Of a stretch of 5,851 nucleotides of DNA, positions 1 through 4,705 are shown piece by piece. The notes under the pieces were generated by a model that made no database searches, was not told the DNA's origin, and saw nothing but the letters and a program-made list of their open reading frames with translations. The position numbers were made by a program, and so were the translations under genes. Every line of letters starts with the position of its first letter. Position 1 is the stretch's first letter. The stretch is taken from assembly GCA_045652965.1 (NCBI GenBank), contig JAZOLI010000030.1, positions 1 to 5,851 on the forward strand, given 5' to 3'. This DNA comes from Scatosoma sp045652965 (GTDB lineage Bacteria > Bacillota > Clostridia > Christensenellales > Borkfalkiaceae).

Positions 1-1
1 G

Positions 2-226
2 CAAGAGGCATCGCCCGTTGATAGCTTCGTAACGTTAGAGCCTTGGGATATGCCCGGGTATGACAGCAAGGTTATTATGGCGGCAGGTTGTTTTGTGGAA
101 GGGGCAAGTGTAGAGCTTTCCGCCGACGCGCCTGTGAAACCGCCGTACACCGCTTATTTTCAAGGCGGCTTGACCTATGAACATTGCAAATATGCCTTGA
201 AAAAAATACTCGCCAAATTGTTATAA
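2..226 (+). CDS. C-terminal end of a COG4100 methionine gamma-lyase / aluminium resistance family PLP enzyme (partial)
   Basis: The window opens inside this gene. The frame from base 2 gives 74 residues and ends with TAA at 224-226. The tail (MPGYDSKVIMAAG, then a G-A-S-x-E-L-S-A-D stretch, PPYTAYFQGG and LTYEHCKYAL) matches, from memory, the C-terminus of the family containing Bacillus subtilis YnbB. Members are cytosolic PLP-dependent enzymes related to cystathionine gamma-synthase and methionine gamma-lyase. They are often labelled 'aluminium resistance protein' although the substrate of most is unproven. Full-length relatives have about 410-430 residues, so the PLP lysine and most of the catalytic domain lie outside the window. 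A 10-nt direct repeat (TTATAAGAAA at 221-230 and 233-242) covers the stop codon. The frame looks intact to its end. The family call is firm; substrate specificity cannot be judged. Confidence 0.85.
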   Translation, partial: QEASPVDSFVTLEPWDMPGYDSKVIMAAGCFVEGASVELSADAPVKPPYTAYFQGGLTYEHCKYALKKILAKLL

Positions 227-239
227 GAAATTTTATAAG

Positions 240-270
240 AAAAAAGGGATACGCCTTAAGGGCGTATCCC
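240..270 (-). terminator. Perfect 10-bp hairpin with a minus-strand U-tract
   Basis: GGGATACGCC (246-255) pairs perfectly with GGCGTATCCC (261-270) around a 5-nt loop. On the minus strand the stem is followed at once by six T's (bases 245-240), the form of an intrinsic terminator for leftward transcription. On the plus strand the nearest T-run is TTTTT at 278-282, seven bases after the stem, so rightward termination would be weaker. A degenerate inverted copy of this hairpin with its right flank lies at 888-923. Confidence 0.7.
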
Positions 271-292
271 ATAGGGATTTTTAATACATTAT

Positions 293-330
293 AAGAGACT
301 AACGAAAACTTTGTTAGTCTTTTCATTTTT
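293..330 (+). terminator. Intrinsic terminator for the upstream lyase gene
   Basis: AGACTAAC (296-303) pairs with GTTAGTCT (313-320) across a 9-nt loop. The stem extends outward through a G-T and two A-T pairs (293-295 with 321-323). It runs straight into a T-rich tail (TTTTCATTTTT, 320-330). It lies about 70 nt after the stop of the plus-strand lyase gene and fits as its rightward terminator. Confidence 0.75.
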
Positions 331-336
331 GCTTGC

Positions 337-374
337 AAAAACACACTATACTTAACTTTGTTAAGTATAGTGTG
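337..374 (-). terminator. 15-bp perfect hairpin with 3-nt loop; minus-strand terminator
   Basis: CACACTATACTTAAC (342-356) is perfectly complementary to GTTAAGTATAGTGTG (360-374), with only TTT between. On the minus strand the stem is followed directly by five T's (bases 341-337). This fits an intrinsic terminator about 70 nt after the stop of the minus-strand metallopeptidase frame. The stem is unusually long and AT-rich for a terminator, so a palindromic protein-binding site is an alternative. Confidence 0.7.
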
Positions 375-444
375 CTACACTTTTAAAAAATCCCCACAAA
401 AATTAACAATTCGATAAATTGGATTTTTGAAGATGGTTAAAGCA

Positions 445-768
445 TTAATTAAAATATAAATCAAGAATATAGTTAGCCCATTTATTCGCTTCTATTTCCA
501 AACTCCTGTTCGTTCTTTTTTCATCTTCTAAAAAATACCATTGATAATAATGAGTGATTTCGTGCGCTAATGCAAACAATACATCTTCCAAAGAATTATT
601 TTTAGCCACTCTTGCCGCAATCGATATTTTAGGATATACTTTCCTTTTTTCGTCATCCATATTATAAAAAGCACCGTAATATGGATGATTATCAATATGG
701 TGTCTGAAAACCCGTGTATCACAAAAGAGGATATTTAATCTAATAGGGAAGTAGTAGTTTTTTCTCAA
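445..768 (-). CDS. HExxH zinc-metallopeptidase-like protein, probably 5'-truncated
   Basis: This frame of 107 codons reads from TTG at 768 to a stop at 445. It carries HEITH (residues 69-73), the zinc-binding and catalytic motif of gluzincin metallopeptidases, on a predicted helix (LEDVLFALAHEITHYYQW). About 20 residues later comes EIEANKWA (91-98), whose glutamates could supply the third zinc ligand. The same arrangement occurs in ImmA/IrrE-like and SprT-like small metallopeptidases, but I do not recognise a specific family. There is no signal peptide or membrane segment, so it should be cytosolic. TTG is the first conventional start in the frame and has no convincing Shine-Dalgarno. The frame stays open without ATG, GTG or TTG back to 876, so the N-terminus is probably lost and the gene may be decaying. 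Sampled GC is about 32% against about 46% in ung, suggesting horizontal acquisition. The domain is fairly sure; intactness and role are not. Confidence 0.6.
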   Translation of the reverse strand: MRKNYYFPIRLNILFCDTRVFRHHIDNHPYYGAFYNMDDEKRKVYPKISIAARVAKNNSLEDVLFALAHEITHYYQWYFLEDEKRTNRSLEIEANKWANYILDLYFN

Positions 769-876
769 AAAAACAATAAACTTTCTAATATCTTCTACAG
801 TCGATTTATCAAAATCTTCCCCATAGTTATAATACTTATATCTTATTCCCGAACTTGTAAAAGTCGAGTTTCTAAA
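769..876 (-). pseudogene. Startless in-frame N-terminal extension of the metallopeptidase frame
   Basis: Upstream of the TTG at 768 the same frame continues for 36 sense codons to a TAG at 877-879. The residues (including SSGIRYKYYNYGEDFDK and then STVEDIRKFIVF running into the start) look like genuine protein, with a plausible beta-strand and helix leading into the annotated domain. No ATG, GTG or TTG occurs here; the only near-starts are ATA (844-846) and ATT (787-789, 775-777). The simplest reading is that the original start and N-terminus were removed by deletion, recombination or a nonsense mutation at 877-879. A rare non-canonical start is the alternative. Confidence 0.45.
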
Positions 877-887
877 CTATTTAATTT

Positions 888-923
888 AAATCCCTATGAG
901 CGACGCGCATAAAAGCGTATCTC
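888..923 (-). repeat. Degenerate inverted copy of the 246-280 hairpin element
   Basis: Read on the minus strand, 923-888 matches plus-strand 246-280 at about 27 of 36 aligned positions with one gap. The shared parts are GATACGC at the start and an exact 11-nt CATAGGGATTT at the end (minus 898-888; plus 270-280). The stem is imperfect here (GAG/CTC and ACGC/GCGT separated by mismatches, loop GCATAAAA). It starts 18 nt after the ung stop, so it may act as a weak ung terminator, but no U-tract follows. The two copies bracket the low-GC metallopeptidase interval. Confidence 0.5.
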
Positions 924-941
924 TTTTCATTTATGTTTGAT

Positions 942-1610
942 TTATTTGGTTAAATCCCAATCGATTGGCGCAATGCCGTGGGCGGTTAAATATTCGTTTG
1001 TTTTAGAAAAATGCTTGCAGCCGAAGAAACCGTTATAAGCCGAAAGGGGGGACGGGTGCGCACATTCCAAAATTTTATGTTTTTTCGTGTCGATAAGTGG
1101 TTTTTTGCTTCGCGCGTTGCCGCCCCAAAGGATAAACACCACGTTTTCTTTTTGCTCGGAAACGAGCTTAATCACGCTATCGGTAAACCACGCCCAACCG
1201 CATTTAGAATGGGAATTTGCCTGATGTTCGCGCACGGATAACGACGTGTTCAAAAGCAAAACGCCTTCGTTTGCCCATTTGGTCAGGTTGCCGCTGTTTG
1301 GCAAATCGCAACCGATATCCGCTTTGAGTTCTTTAAAAATGTTGTTAAGCGACGGTGGATTTGGAACGCCGTCTTGCACGGAAAAACAAAGTCCGTGTGC
1401 TTGCCCAACGTTATGATAGGGGTCTTGCCCCAAAATCACTGCTTTGAGCTTGGAAAAAGGCGTGTAGCGGAAGCAGTTGTAAAGATCATGCATATCGGGA
1501 TAAACCACGTGATTGCGATATTCTTCAATCAAAAAGTTTCTAATTTTTTGATATCTTTCGTCGGCAAACAGCGGCGCGAGTCGCTTATTCCAATCGCCTA
1601 AATCAATCAT
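942..1610 (-). CDS. ung: Uracil-DNA glycosylase, family 1
   Basis: This gene encodes the base-excision repair enzyme that removes uracil from DNA by cleaving the N-glycosidic bond, leaving an abasic site. The product of 222 residues matches the usual size (about 225-229) and shows the family-1 motifs in order. GQDPYH (61-66) carries the water-activating Asp63. AHGLCFSV (71-78) packs around the base. NPPSL (84-88) and LLLNTSL (118-124) follow, the latter with the uracil-binding Asn121. HPSPLSA (185-191) holds the catalytic His185 and the minor-groove loop. I chose the ATG at 1608-1610 because AAAGGAG lies 6 nt upstream. An in-frame ATG at 1634 would add eight residues but encodes that Shine-Dalgarno within the coding sequence. 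It lies 26 nt after the nucleosidase stop and is very likely cotranscribed with it. No key residue is missing. Confidence 0.97.
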   Translation of the reverse strand: MIDLGDWNKRLAPLFADERYQKIRNFLIEEYRNHVVYPDMHDLYNCFRYTPFSKLKAVILGQDPYHNVGQAHGLCFSVQDGVPNPPSLNNIFKELKADIGCDLPNSGNLTKWANEGVLLLNTSLSVREHQANSHSKCGWAWFTDSVIKLVSEQKENVVFILWGGNARSKKPLIDTKKHKILECAHPSPLSAYNGFFGCKHFSKTNEYLTAHGIAPIDWDLTK

Positions 1611-1616
1611 AAATTT

Positions 1617-1623
1617 CTCCTTT
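1617..1623 (-). promoter_or_regulatory. Shine-Dalgarno that decides the ung start
   Basis: AAAGGAG on the minus strand (1623-1617) is separated by 6 nt from the ATG at 1610-1608. It falls inside the short gap between mtnN and ung and favours this start over the upstream in-frame ATG at 1634. Confidence 0.85.
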
Positions 1624-1636
1624 GTAGGGGTCATAA

Positions 1637-2293
1637 TTATAATTCTTCAAAAATCATAGGAAGCACCGCTTTCAAATTTTGTAAAGCTTTGTCCTTGTTG
1701 ATTAAAAATTGTTCGGTGGTGCTGCCGCTTCCTGCAACGTCGGAAATGGCTTTCACCGAGTAGACGGGAAGCTCCGCCGCATACGCCGCTTGCACAATCG
1801 CTGCGCCTTCCATGTCGCGAATATCCGCTTCAAGCTCTTCCGTTAAAAGCTTATAATCGGCAGGGGAATCGTTGAAGCGATCGGACGTGCCGAGATTTTT
1901 CACAGGGAGCGCCGCTTTGAAAAGGCTCAAAGATAAATAATTTTCTTGATATTCGTCAAGCGTGCCGATTTTCGTGCCGTTGAGCTGGGTTAAGTCGAAA
2001 TCAAATTGCACGGCTTTGCCAATTTGATAAACACTGCAAAGCTCCGTGGACTTATTAAGTCCGCCTGCCACGCCGAAATTGAGAAGCTTTGCCGCGTCGA
2101 ATTTACTCACGAGAAGCTGCGCGCCAAGCGCCGCGTTCACCTTTCCCACGCCGCATATGCACACGGCGATTTCCTTTCCAAACGCCGTTCCAACGTGTAT
2201 TTTTTTGCCGCTAACCGTCAAGGAGCGGTGAATTTTCATTTGATCTAACAAAATATCCGCTTCGCTTTGCATTGCGATCACTGCACCGATCAT
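1637..2293 (-). CDS. mtnN: 5'-methylthioadenosine/S-adenosylhomocysteine nucleosidase (PNP/UDP family)
   Basis: The product is 218 residues, a little short for the family (about 230). Such enzymes hydrolyse the adenine-ribose bond of methylthioadenosine and S-adenosylhomocysteine in the cytosol, releasing adenine and recycling by-products of methylation and polyamine synthesis. The N-terminal IGAVIAMQSEADIL places Glu11 at the position of catalytic Glu12 of E. coli MtnN. CGVGKVNAALGAQLL (47-61) and NFGVAGGL (72-79) are the phosphorylase-fold glycine motifs. DMEGAA (160-165) carries the ribose-binding Met-Glu pair. AISDVAG (182-188) holds Asp185, aligned with the purine-protonating Asp197. AAGGAG lies 9 nt before the ATG. 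The middle is divergent: the usual V-G-D-I-V is replaced by L-C-S-V-Y and the following segment reads FDFDLTQ. A related nucleosidase of the same superfamily therefore remains possible. It sits 72 nt after the PPTase stop and 26 nt before ung. Confidence 0.78.
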   Translation of the reverse strand: MIGAVIAMQSEADILLDQMKIHRSLTVSGKKIHVGTAFGKEIAVCICGVGKVNAALGAQLLVSKFDAAKLLNFGVAGGLNKSTELCSVYQIGKAVQFDFDLTQLNGTKIGTLDEYQENYLSLSLFKAALPVKNLGTSDRFNDSPADYKLLTEELEADIRDMEGAAIVQAAYAAELPVYSVKAISDVAGSGSTTEQFLINKDKALQNLKAVLPMIFEEL

Positions 2294-2365
2294 AAAAATT
2301 TTCTCCTTATGTAAAATTGTGTAAAATTCTTGTGTTTTTTTTGAAAGTGTGATATAATAAAAAAG

Positions 2366-2893
2366 TTAAAACGCAATCCATTCCGCATTCGTGAAATCCC
2401 GTTCGCTACATATCGCAAGGATATAACTTTCAAATGAATGAAAAACGAGACAGGCGGGGACTTCAATTTCGCCGTAGAATAAACGATTTTCGATAAAACG
2501 CAGTTTATGCAAATCGTGGGCAAGCGATCCGCCGAGCCATTTGATTGCGCTTTCCTTTGCAACCCAATGCCGCAAAAAATCGGCAGGGGAAAGGATTTCC
2601 TTTCTTTCTTCGGGTGAGAAACGCTTGATGATAGGCAGATAATCGACTTGCCGAGAAAGGTTTTCTGCGTCCATACCCACGTTTTCGTCGGATAAAGCGA
2701 TAAACAAACGGTTTCCCGTATGCGAAACGGAAAAAAACAAGGAAAGCTCCTTTCCGTTTACAAGAAACGGTTTTCCGTGCTCGTTTCGTTCCATCGTCAC
2801 GCTTTTTAAATTGAAATATTCGGATAAAACGTGCTTTATCGCTGATTCAGCATCGGGATAAGCGGATTTATCCGTGTAAAATATTTTTTCCAT
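2366..2893 (-). CDS. 4'-phosphopantetheinyl transferase, Sfp-type superfamily
   Basis: This enzyme type transfers phosphopantetheine from coenzyme A to a conserved serine of acyl- or peptidyl-carrier proteins, converting apo to holo forms. The 175-residue protein has the signature motifs in order. NEHGKPFL (37-44) precedes the first strand. FSVSHTGN (54-61) follows. GMDAE (73-77), the counterpart of G-I/V-D-I/V-E, gives magnesium ligands Asp75 and Glu77. FLRHWVAKESAIKWLGGSL (106-124) carries the W-x-x-K-E element with Glu114. It is shorter than Sfp (224 residues), mostly in the N- and C-terminal parts, as in other compact members. No synthase or carrier gene is nearby, so the target is unknown; fatty-acid ACP is a reasonable guess. 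The ATG at 2891-2893 has no Shine-Dalgarno because a consensus promoter ends just before it. A later ATG at codon 34 would remove conserved sequence. It heads the mtnN-ung run. Confidence 0.88.
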   Translation of the reverse strand: MEKIFYTDKSAYPDAESAIKHVLSEYFNLKSVTMERNEHGKPFLVNGKELSLFFSVSHTGNRLFIALSDENVGMDAENLSRQVDYLPIIKRFSPEERKEILSPADFLRHWVAKESAIKWLGGSLAHDLHKLRFIENRLFYGEIEVPACLVFHSFESYILAICSERDFTNAEWIAF

Positions 2894-2904
2894 ACACGAT
2901 AACT

Positions 2905-2933
2905 ATTATAACAGGAGATAAGAAAAATGTCAA
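2905..2933 (-). promoter_or_regulatory. Perfect consensus sigma-A promoter for the PPTase-mtnN-ung run
   Basis: On the minus strand TTGACA (2933-2928) and TATAAT (2910-2905) are exactly 17 nt apart, a full match to the sigma-70/sigma-A consensus. Transcription should start near 2897-2898, only 4-5 nt before the PPTase ATG at 2893. The message would be nearly leaderless with no room for a Shine-Dalgarno. The -35 box overlaps the start codon of the divergent gene (2927-2929), and that gene's ribosome binding site lies in the spacer. Confidence 0.85.
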
Positions 2934-3385
2934 GAGCAGAAAAGGCAAAAGAATATTTTTTACAAGGCTATGCATGTTCGCAAGCAGTTGCGCTCGCTTT
3001 TCAAGACGTGATGGGTGTGGACGAGAATACCATTTGTAAATTGATGTTGCCGTTTGGCGGCGGTTTGGGTAGGCTTCGTTTAACGTGCGGTGCGGTAAGC
3101 GGTATGGCGGCGGTAATCGGCGCGGTGTTTGCAGAAGTGGAAAATTCGCCCGAAAATAAAAAGCGCACGTATGCAATCGTGCAGGAGCTTTGCGGAAAAT
3201 TCAAAGAACAAAACGGAAGTTTGATTTGCGGAGAATTGCTTTCAGGGATGAAATTGCCTGTGGAAGTGGGTGGCACGGCGGAAGCGAGAACGCAAGAATA
3301 TTATAAAAAACGCTCGTGCGCTGAGCTTGTTGCTTGCGCGACAAGCATTTTAGAAGAATATTTAAAAGAAAACGGAAAGATATAA
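2927..3385 (+). CDS. C_GCAxxG_C_C family (putative redox-active) protein
   Basis: The 152-residue protein shows the spaced-cysteine pattern that names the family (Pfam C_GCAxxG_C_C type). Cys17 lies in YACSQAV, Cys54 opens CGAVSGM (54-60) after a glycine-rich FGGGLGRLR stretch, Cys101 lies in ICGELLSG, and Cys131 and Cys137 lie near the C-terminus. Cys37 and Cys89 are additional. Members are small cytosolic proteins of anaerobes, proposed to be redox-active or metal-binding; no biochemical function is established. Length is typical, and there is no signal peptide or clear transmembrane helix. AGGAG (2913-2917) lies 9 nt before the ATG. The gene stands alone on the plus strand, divergent from the PPTase, with the two ATGs only 33 nt apart. 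I found no convincing plus-strand -35/-10 pair upstream. It ends at a bidirectional terminator. Confidence 0.85.
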   Translation: MSRAEKAKEYFLQGYACSQAVALAFQDVMGVDENTICKLMLPFGGGLGRLRLTCGAVSGMAAVIGAVFAEVENSPENKKRTYAIVQELCGKFKEQNGSLICGELLSGMKLPVEVGGTAEARTQEYYKKRSCAELVACATSILEEYLKENGKI

Positions 3386-3428
3386 AAAACAAGCTCCCTT
3401 TGCGAAAAGGGAGCTTTCATTTGATTTT
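3384..3428. terminator. Bidirectional terminator between convergent genes
   Basis: An 11-bp perfect stem (AAGCTCCCTTT at 3391-3401 with AAAGGGAGCTT at 3406-3416) is closed by a GCGA (GNRA) tetraloop. On the minus strand it is followed by one G and six T's (3389-3384), a strong signal 18 nt after the ychF stop. On the plus strand the tail TTTCATTTGATTTT (3415-3428) is weaker but adequate for the gene ending at 3385. Confidence 0.88.
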
Positions 3429-3433
3429 AACGT

Positions 3434-4549
3434 TTATTTATTGCTCTTGGAAACGTTGAAATAATATCCCACGACGTCGCCGTCTTGCATCACATATTCC
3501 TTGCCTTCGGAACGAACCTTGCCTTTTTCCTTGGCGGCAGGGATAGAGCCGAGCTCTACGAGCGTTTGCCAATTTACCACGTCCGCGCGGATAAAGCCTT
3601 TTTCAAAGTCGGTGTGGATTTTTCCTGCGGCTTGGGGGGCTTTCGTGCCATTTACGATCGTCCAAGCGCGCGTTTCCTTTTCCCCTGCGGTAAGGTAGGA
3701 AATTAAACCAAGCAATGCGTAGGATTTTTTAATCAAACGATCAAGTCCGCTTTCGCCAAGCCCGAATTCTTCCATAAACACCGCTTTGTCTTCCGCGTCC
3801 ATTTGCGAAAGCTCTTCTTCCGTTTTTGCGCAAATCACGAGCACTTCCGCGCCTTCCTTTGCGGCAAAATCTTTCACGAGATTGACAAAGGGGAGATCGT
3901 TTTCGTCTTTGCCCATATCGTCTTCTTTGATGTTTGCGGCATAAATCACGGGCTTAATCGTGAGCAAGAAGCAATTTTTCATAAATTCTTCTTCCGCTTC
4001 CGTGATAGGGAAGTTGCGCGCCGGCTTCTCGGCTTCAAGATGTTTATAAAGTCTTTCCAAGAACGCATATTCTTCTTGCGCTTTCTTATCCGCGCCGCCG
4101 CGTGCTTGCACTTTCACTTTATTCATACGGTTTTGCACCGCTTCCATATCCGATAAAACGAGTTCGAGATTGATCGTTTCGATATCGTTTACGGGGTCGA
4201 TCTTATTGTCCACGTGCGTGATGTTCGCATCTTCAAAGCAACGCACGACGTGTACGATCGCATCCACTTCGCGGATATGCGAAAGGAATTTATTTCCCAA
4301 GCCTTCGCCCTTGGACGCGCCTTTCACAAGCCCTGCGATATCGACGAATTCAATCACGGCAGGGGTGATTTTCTTGCTGTTATATAACGGGGCGAGTTTA
4401 TCAAGTCGCTCGTCGGGTACGGCAACGACGCCTACGTTGGGTCCGATGGTGCAAAAGGGATAGTTCGCACATTCCGCGCCTGCGTGCGTGATTGCGTTAA
4501 AGAGAGTGGATTTTCCTACGTTGGGGAGTCCTACGACGCCAAGTTTCAT
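3434..4549 (-). CDS. ychF: Redox-regulated ATPase YchF (OLA1 / Obg-like family)
   Basis: This is a full-length P-loop NTPase of the TRAFAC/Obg group (371 residues; family about 363-370). Relatives bind ribosomes and prefer ATP over GTP; links to translation and oxidative stress are reported. The P-loop GLPNVGKST spans 7-15. YPFCTIGPNVG (30-40) is the switch I region. DIAGLVKGASKGEGLGNKFL (70-89) contains the DxxG motif followed by Leu, the hydrophobic substitution typical of this subfamily. NIKED (206-210) stands at the altered G4 position that explains relaxed nucleotide specificity. A coiled-coil insertion occupies about 130-190 and a C-terminal TGS domain about 285-366. The ATG at 4547-4549 follows AAAGGA by 11 nt, a slightly long spacing. 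It is monocistronic, between its own promoter (4586-4614) and the terminator at 3384-3428, and divergent from argS. Confidence 0.97.
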   Translation of the reverse strand: MKLGVVGLPNVGKSTLFNAITHAGAECANYPFCTIGPNVGVVAVPDERLDKLAPLYNSKKITPAVIEFVDIAGLVKGASKGEGLGNKFLSHIREVDAIVHVVRCFEDANITHVDNKIDPVNDIETINLELVLSDMEAVQNRMNKVKVQARGGADKKAQEEYAFLERLYKHLEAEKPARNFPITEAEEEFMKNCFLLTIKPVIYAANIKEDDMGKDENDLPFVNLVKDFAAKEGAEVLVICAKTEEELSQMDAEDKAVFMEEFGLGESGLDRLIKKSYALLGLISYLTAGEKETRAWTIVNGTKAPQAAGKIHTDFEKGFIRADVVNWQTLVELGSIPAAKEKGKVRSEGKEYVMQDGDVVGYYFNVSKSNK

Positions 4550-4585
4550 ATTGTCTTACTTCCTTTGACATAAAATTTCCTATCT

Positions 4586-4614
4586 ATTATAATACAAAAT
4601 TTAAAATTTGGCAA
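4586..4614 (-). promoter_or_regulatory. ychF promoter
   Basis: On the minus strand TTGCCA (4614-4609) and TATAAT (4591-4586) are separated by 17 nt, one mismatch from consensus. Transcription should start near 4579, giving a leader of about 30 nt that contains the AAAGGA ribosome binding site. Confidence 0.75.
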
Positions 4615-4620
4615 ATTAAA

Positions 4621-4661
4621 GTTGCCTGAAATGAAAAAATAGTTGCTCAAATTAAAAAAAT
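4621..4661. repeat. Imperfect 20-nt tandem repeat in the ychF-argS gap
   Basis: Two 20-nt units starting GTTGC and ending AAAAAAT (4621-4640 and 4642-4661, period 21) agree at about 15 of 20 positions. The second unit contains the -35 box used for argS, and the first has a similar TTGCCT. Both are AT-rich, so part of the match could be compositional. Confidence 0.35.
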
Positions 4662-4671
4662 ATGGTATATT
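4643..4671 (+). promoter_or_regulatory. argS promoter with extended -10
   Basis: TTGCTC (4643-4648) and TATATT (4666-4671) are 17 nt apart, and the -10 is preceded by TG at the extended -10 position (4663-4664). Transcription should start near 4678, leaving a leader of about 28 nt with the ribosome binding site AGGTG (4695-4699). That leader is far too short for a T-box riboswitch. Confidence 0.65.
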
Positions 4672-4705
4672 ATTAAAAGAACATATGAAAACGTAGGTGA
4701 ACGAA

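Noticed and set aside
75..344. An 89-codon minus-strand open frame over the 5' end of the window
   Set aside because: It is antisense to the lyase C-terminus and runs through the hairpins. Its residues resemble no family, and the plus-strand frame is clearly the real one.
886..930. A 14-codon minus-strand frame starting at the ATG at 930 after ung
   Set aside because: It has no ribosome binding site and spans the degenerate hairpin repeat, so a leader-peptide or small-protein reading is unsupported.
227..941. A toxin-antitoxin pair or defence module around the metallopeptidase
   Set aside because: Only one protein frame is visible. There is no helix-turn-helix partner as in ImmR/ImmA pairs, and the single gene looks truncated.
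2330..2358. Plus-strand TTGTGT-N17-TATAAT resembling a promoter
   Set aside because: It would transcribe antisense through the PPTase and the -35 is weak. The region is AT-rich enough for a chance TATAAT. It could drive a long-leader or antisense transcript, but nothing else supports that.
2290..2562. A 90-codon minus-strand frame overlapping the PPTase 3' end and the following gap
   Set aside because: It is a shifted-frame shadow of the PPTase, whose motifs are in the other frame. It has no ribosome binding site and overlaps the mtnN start.
4550..4705. A T-box or other riboswitch upstream of argS
   Set aside because: The predicted leader is about 28 nt and the whole gap is 156 bp shared with a divergent promoter. 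There is no room for T-box stems and no terminator hairpin before argS.
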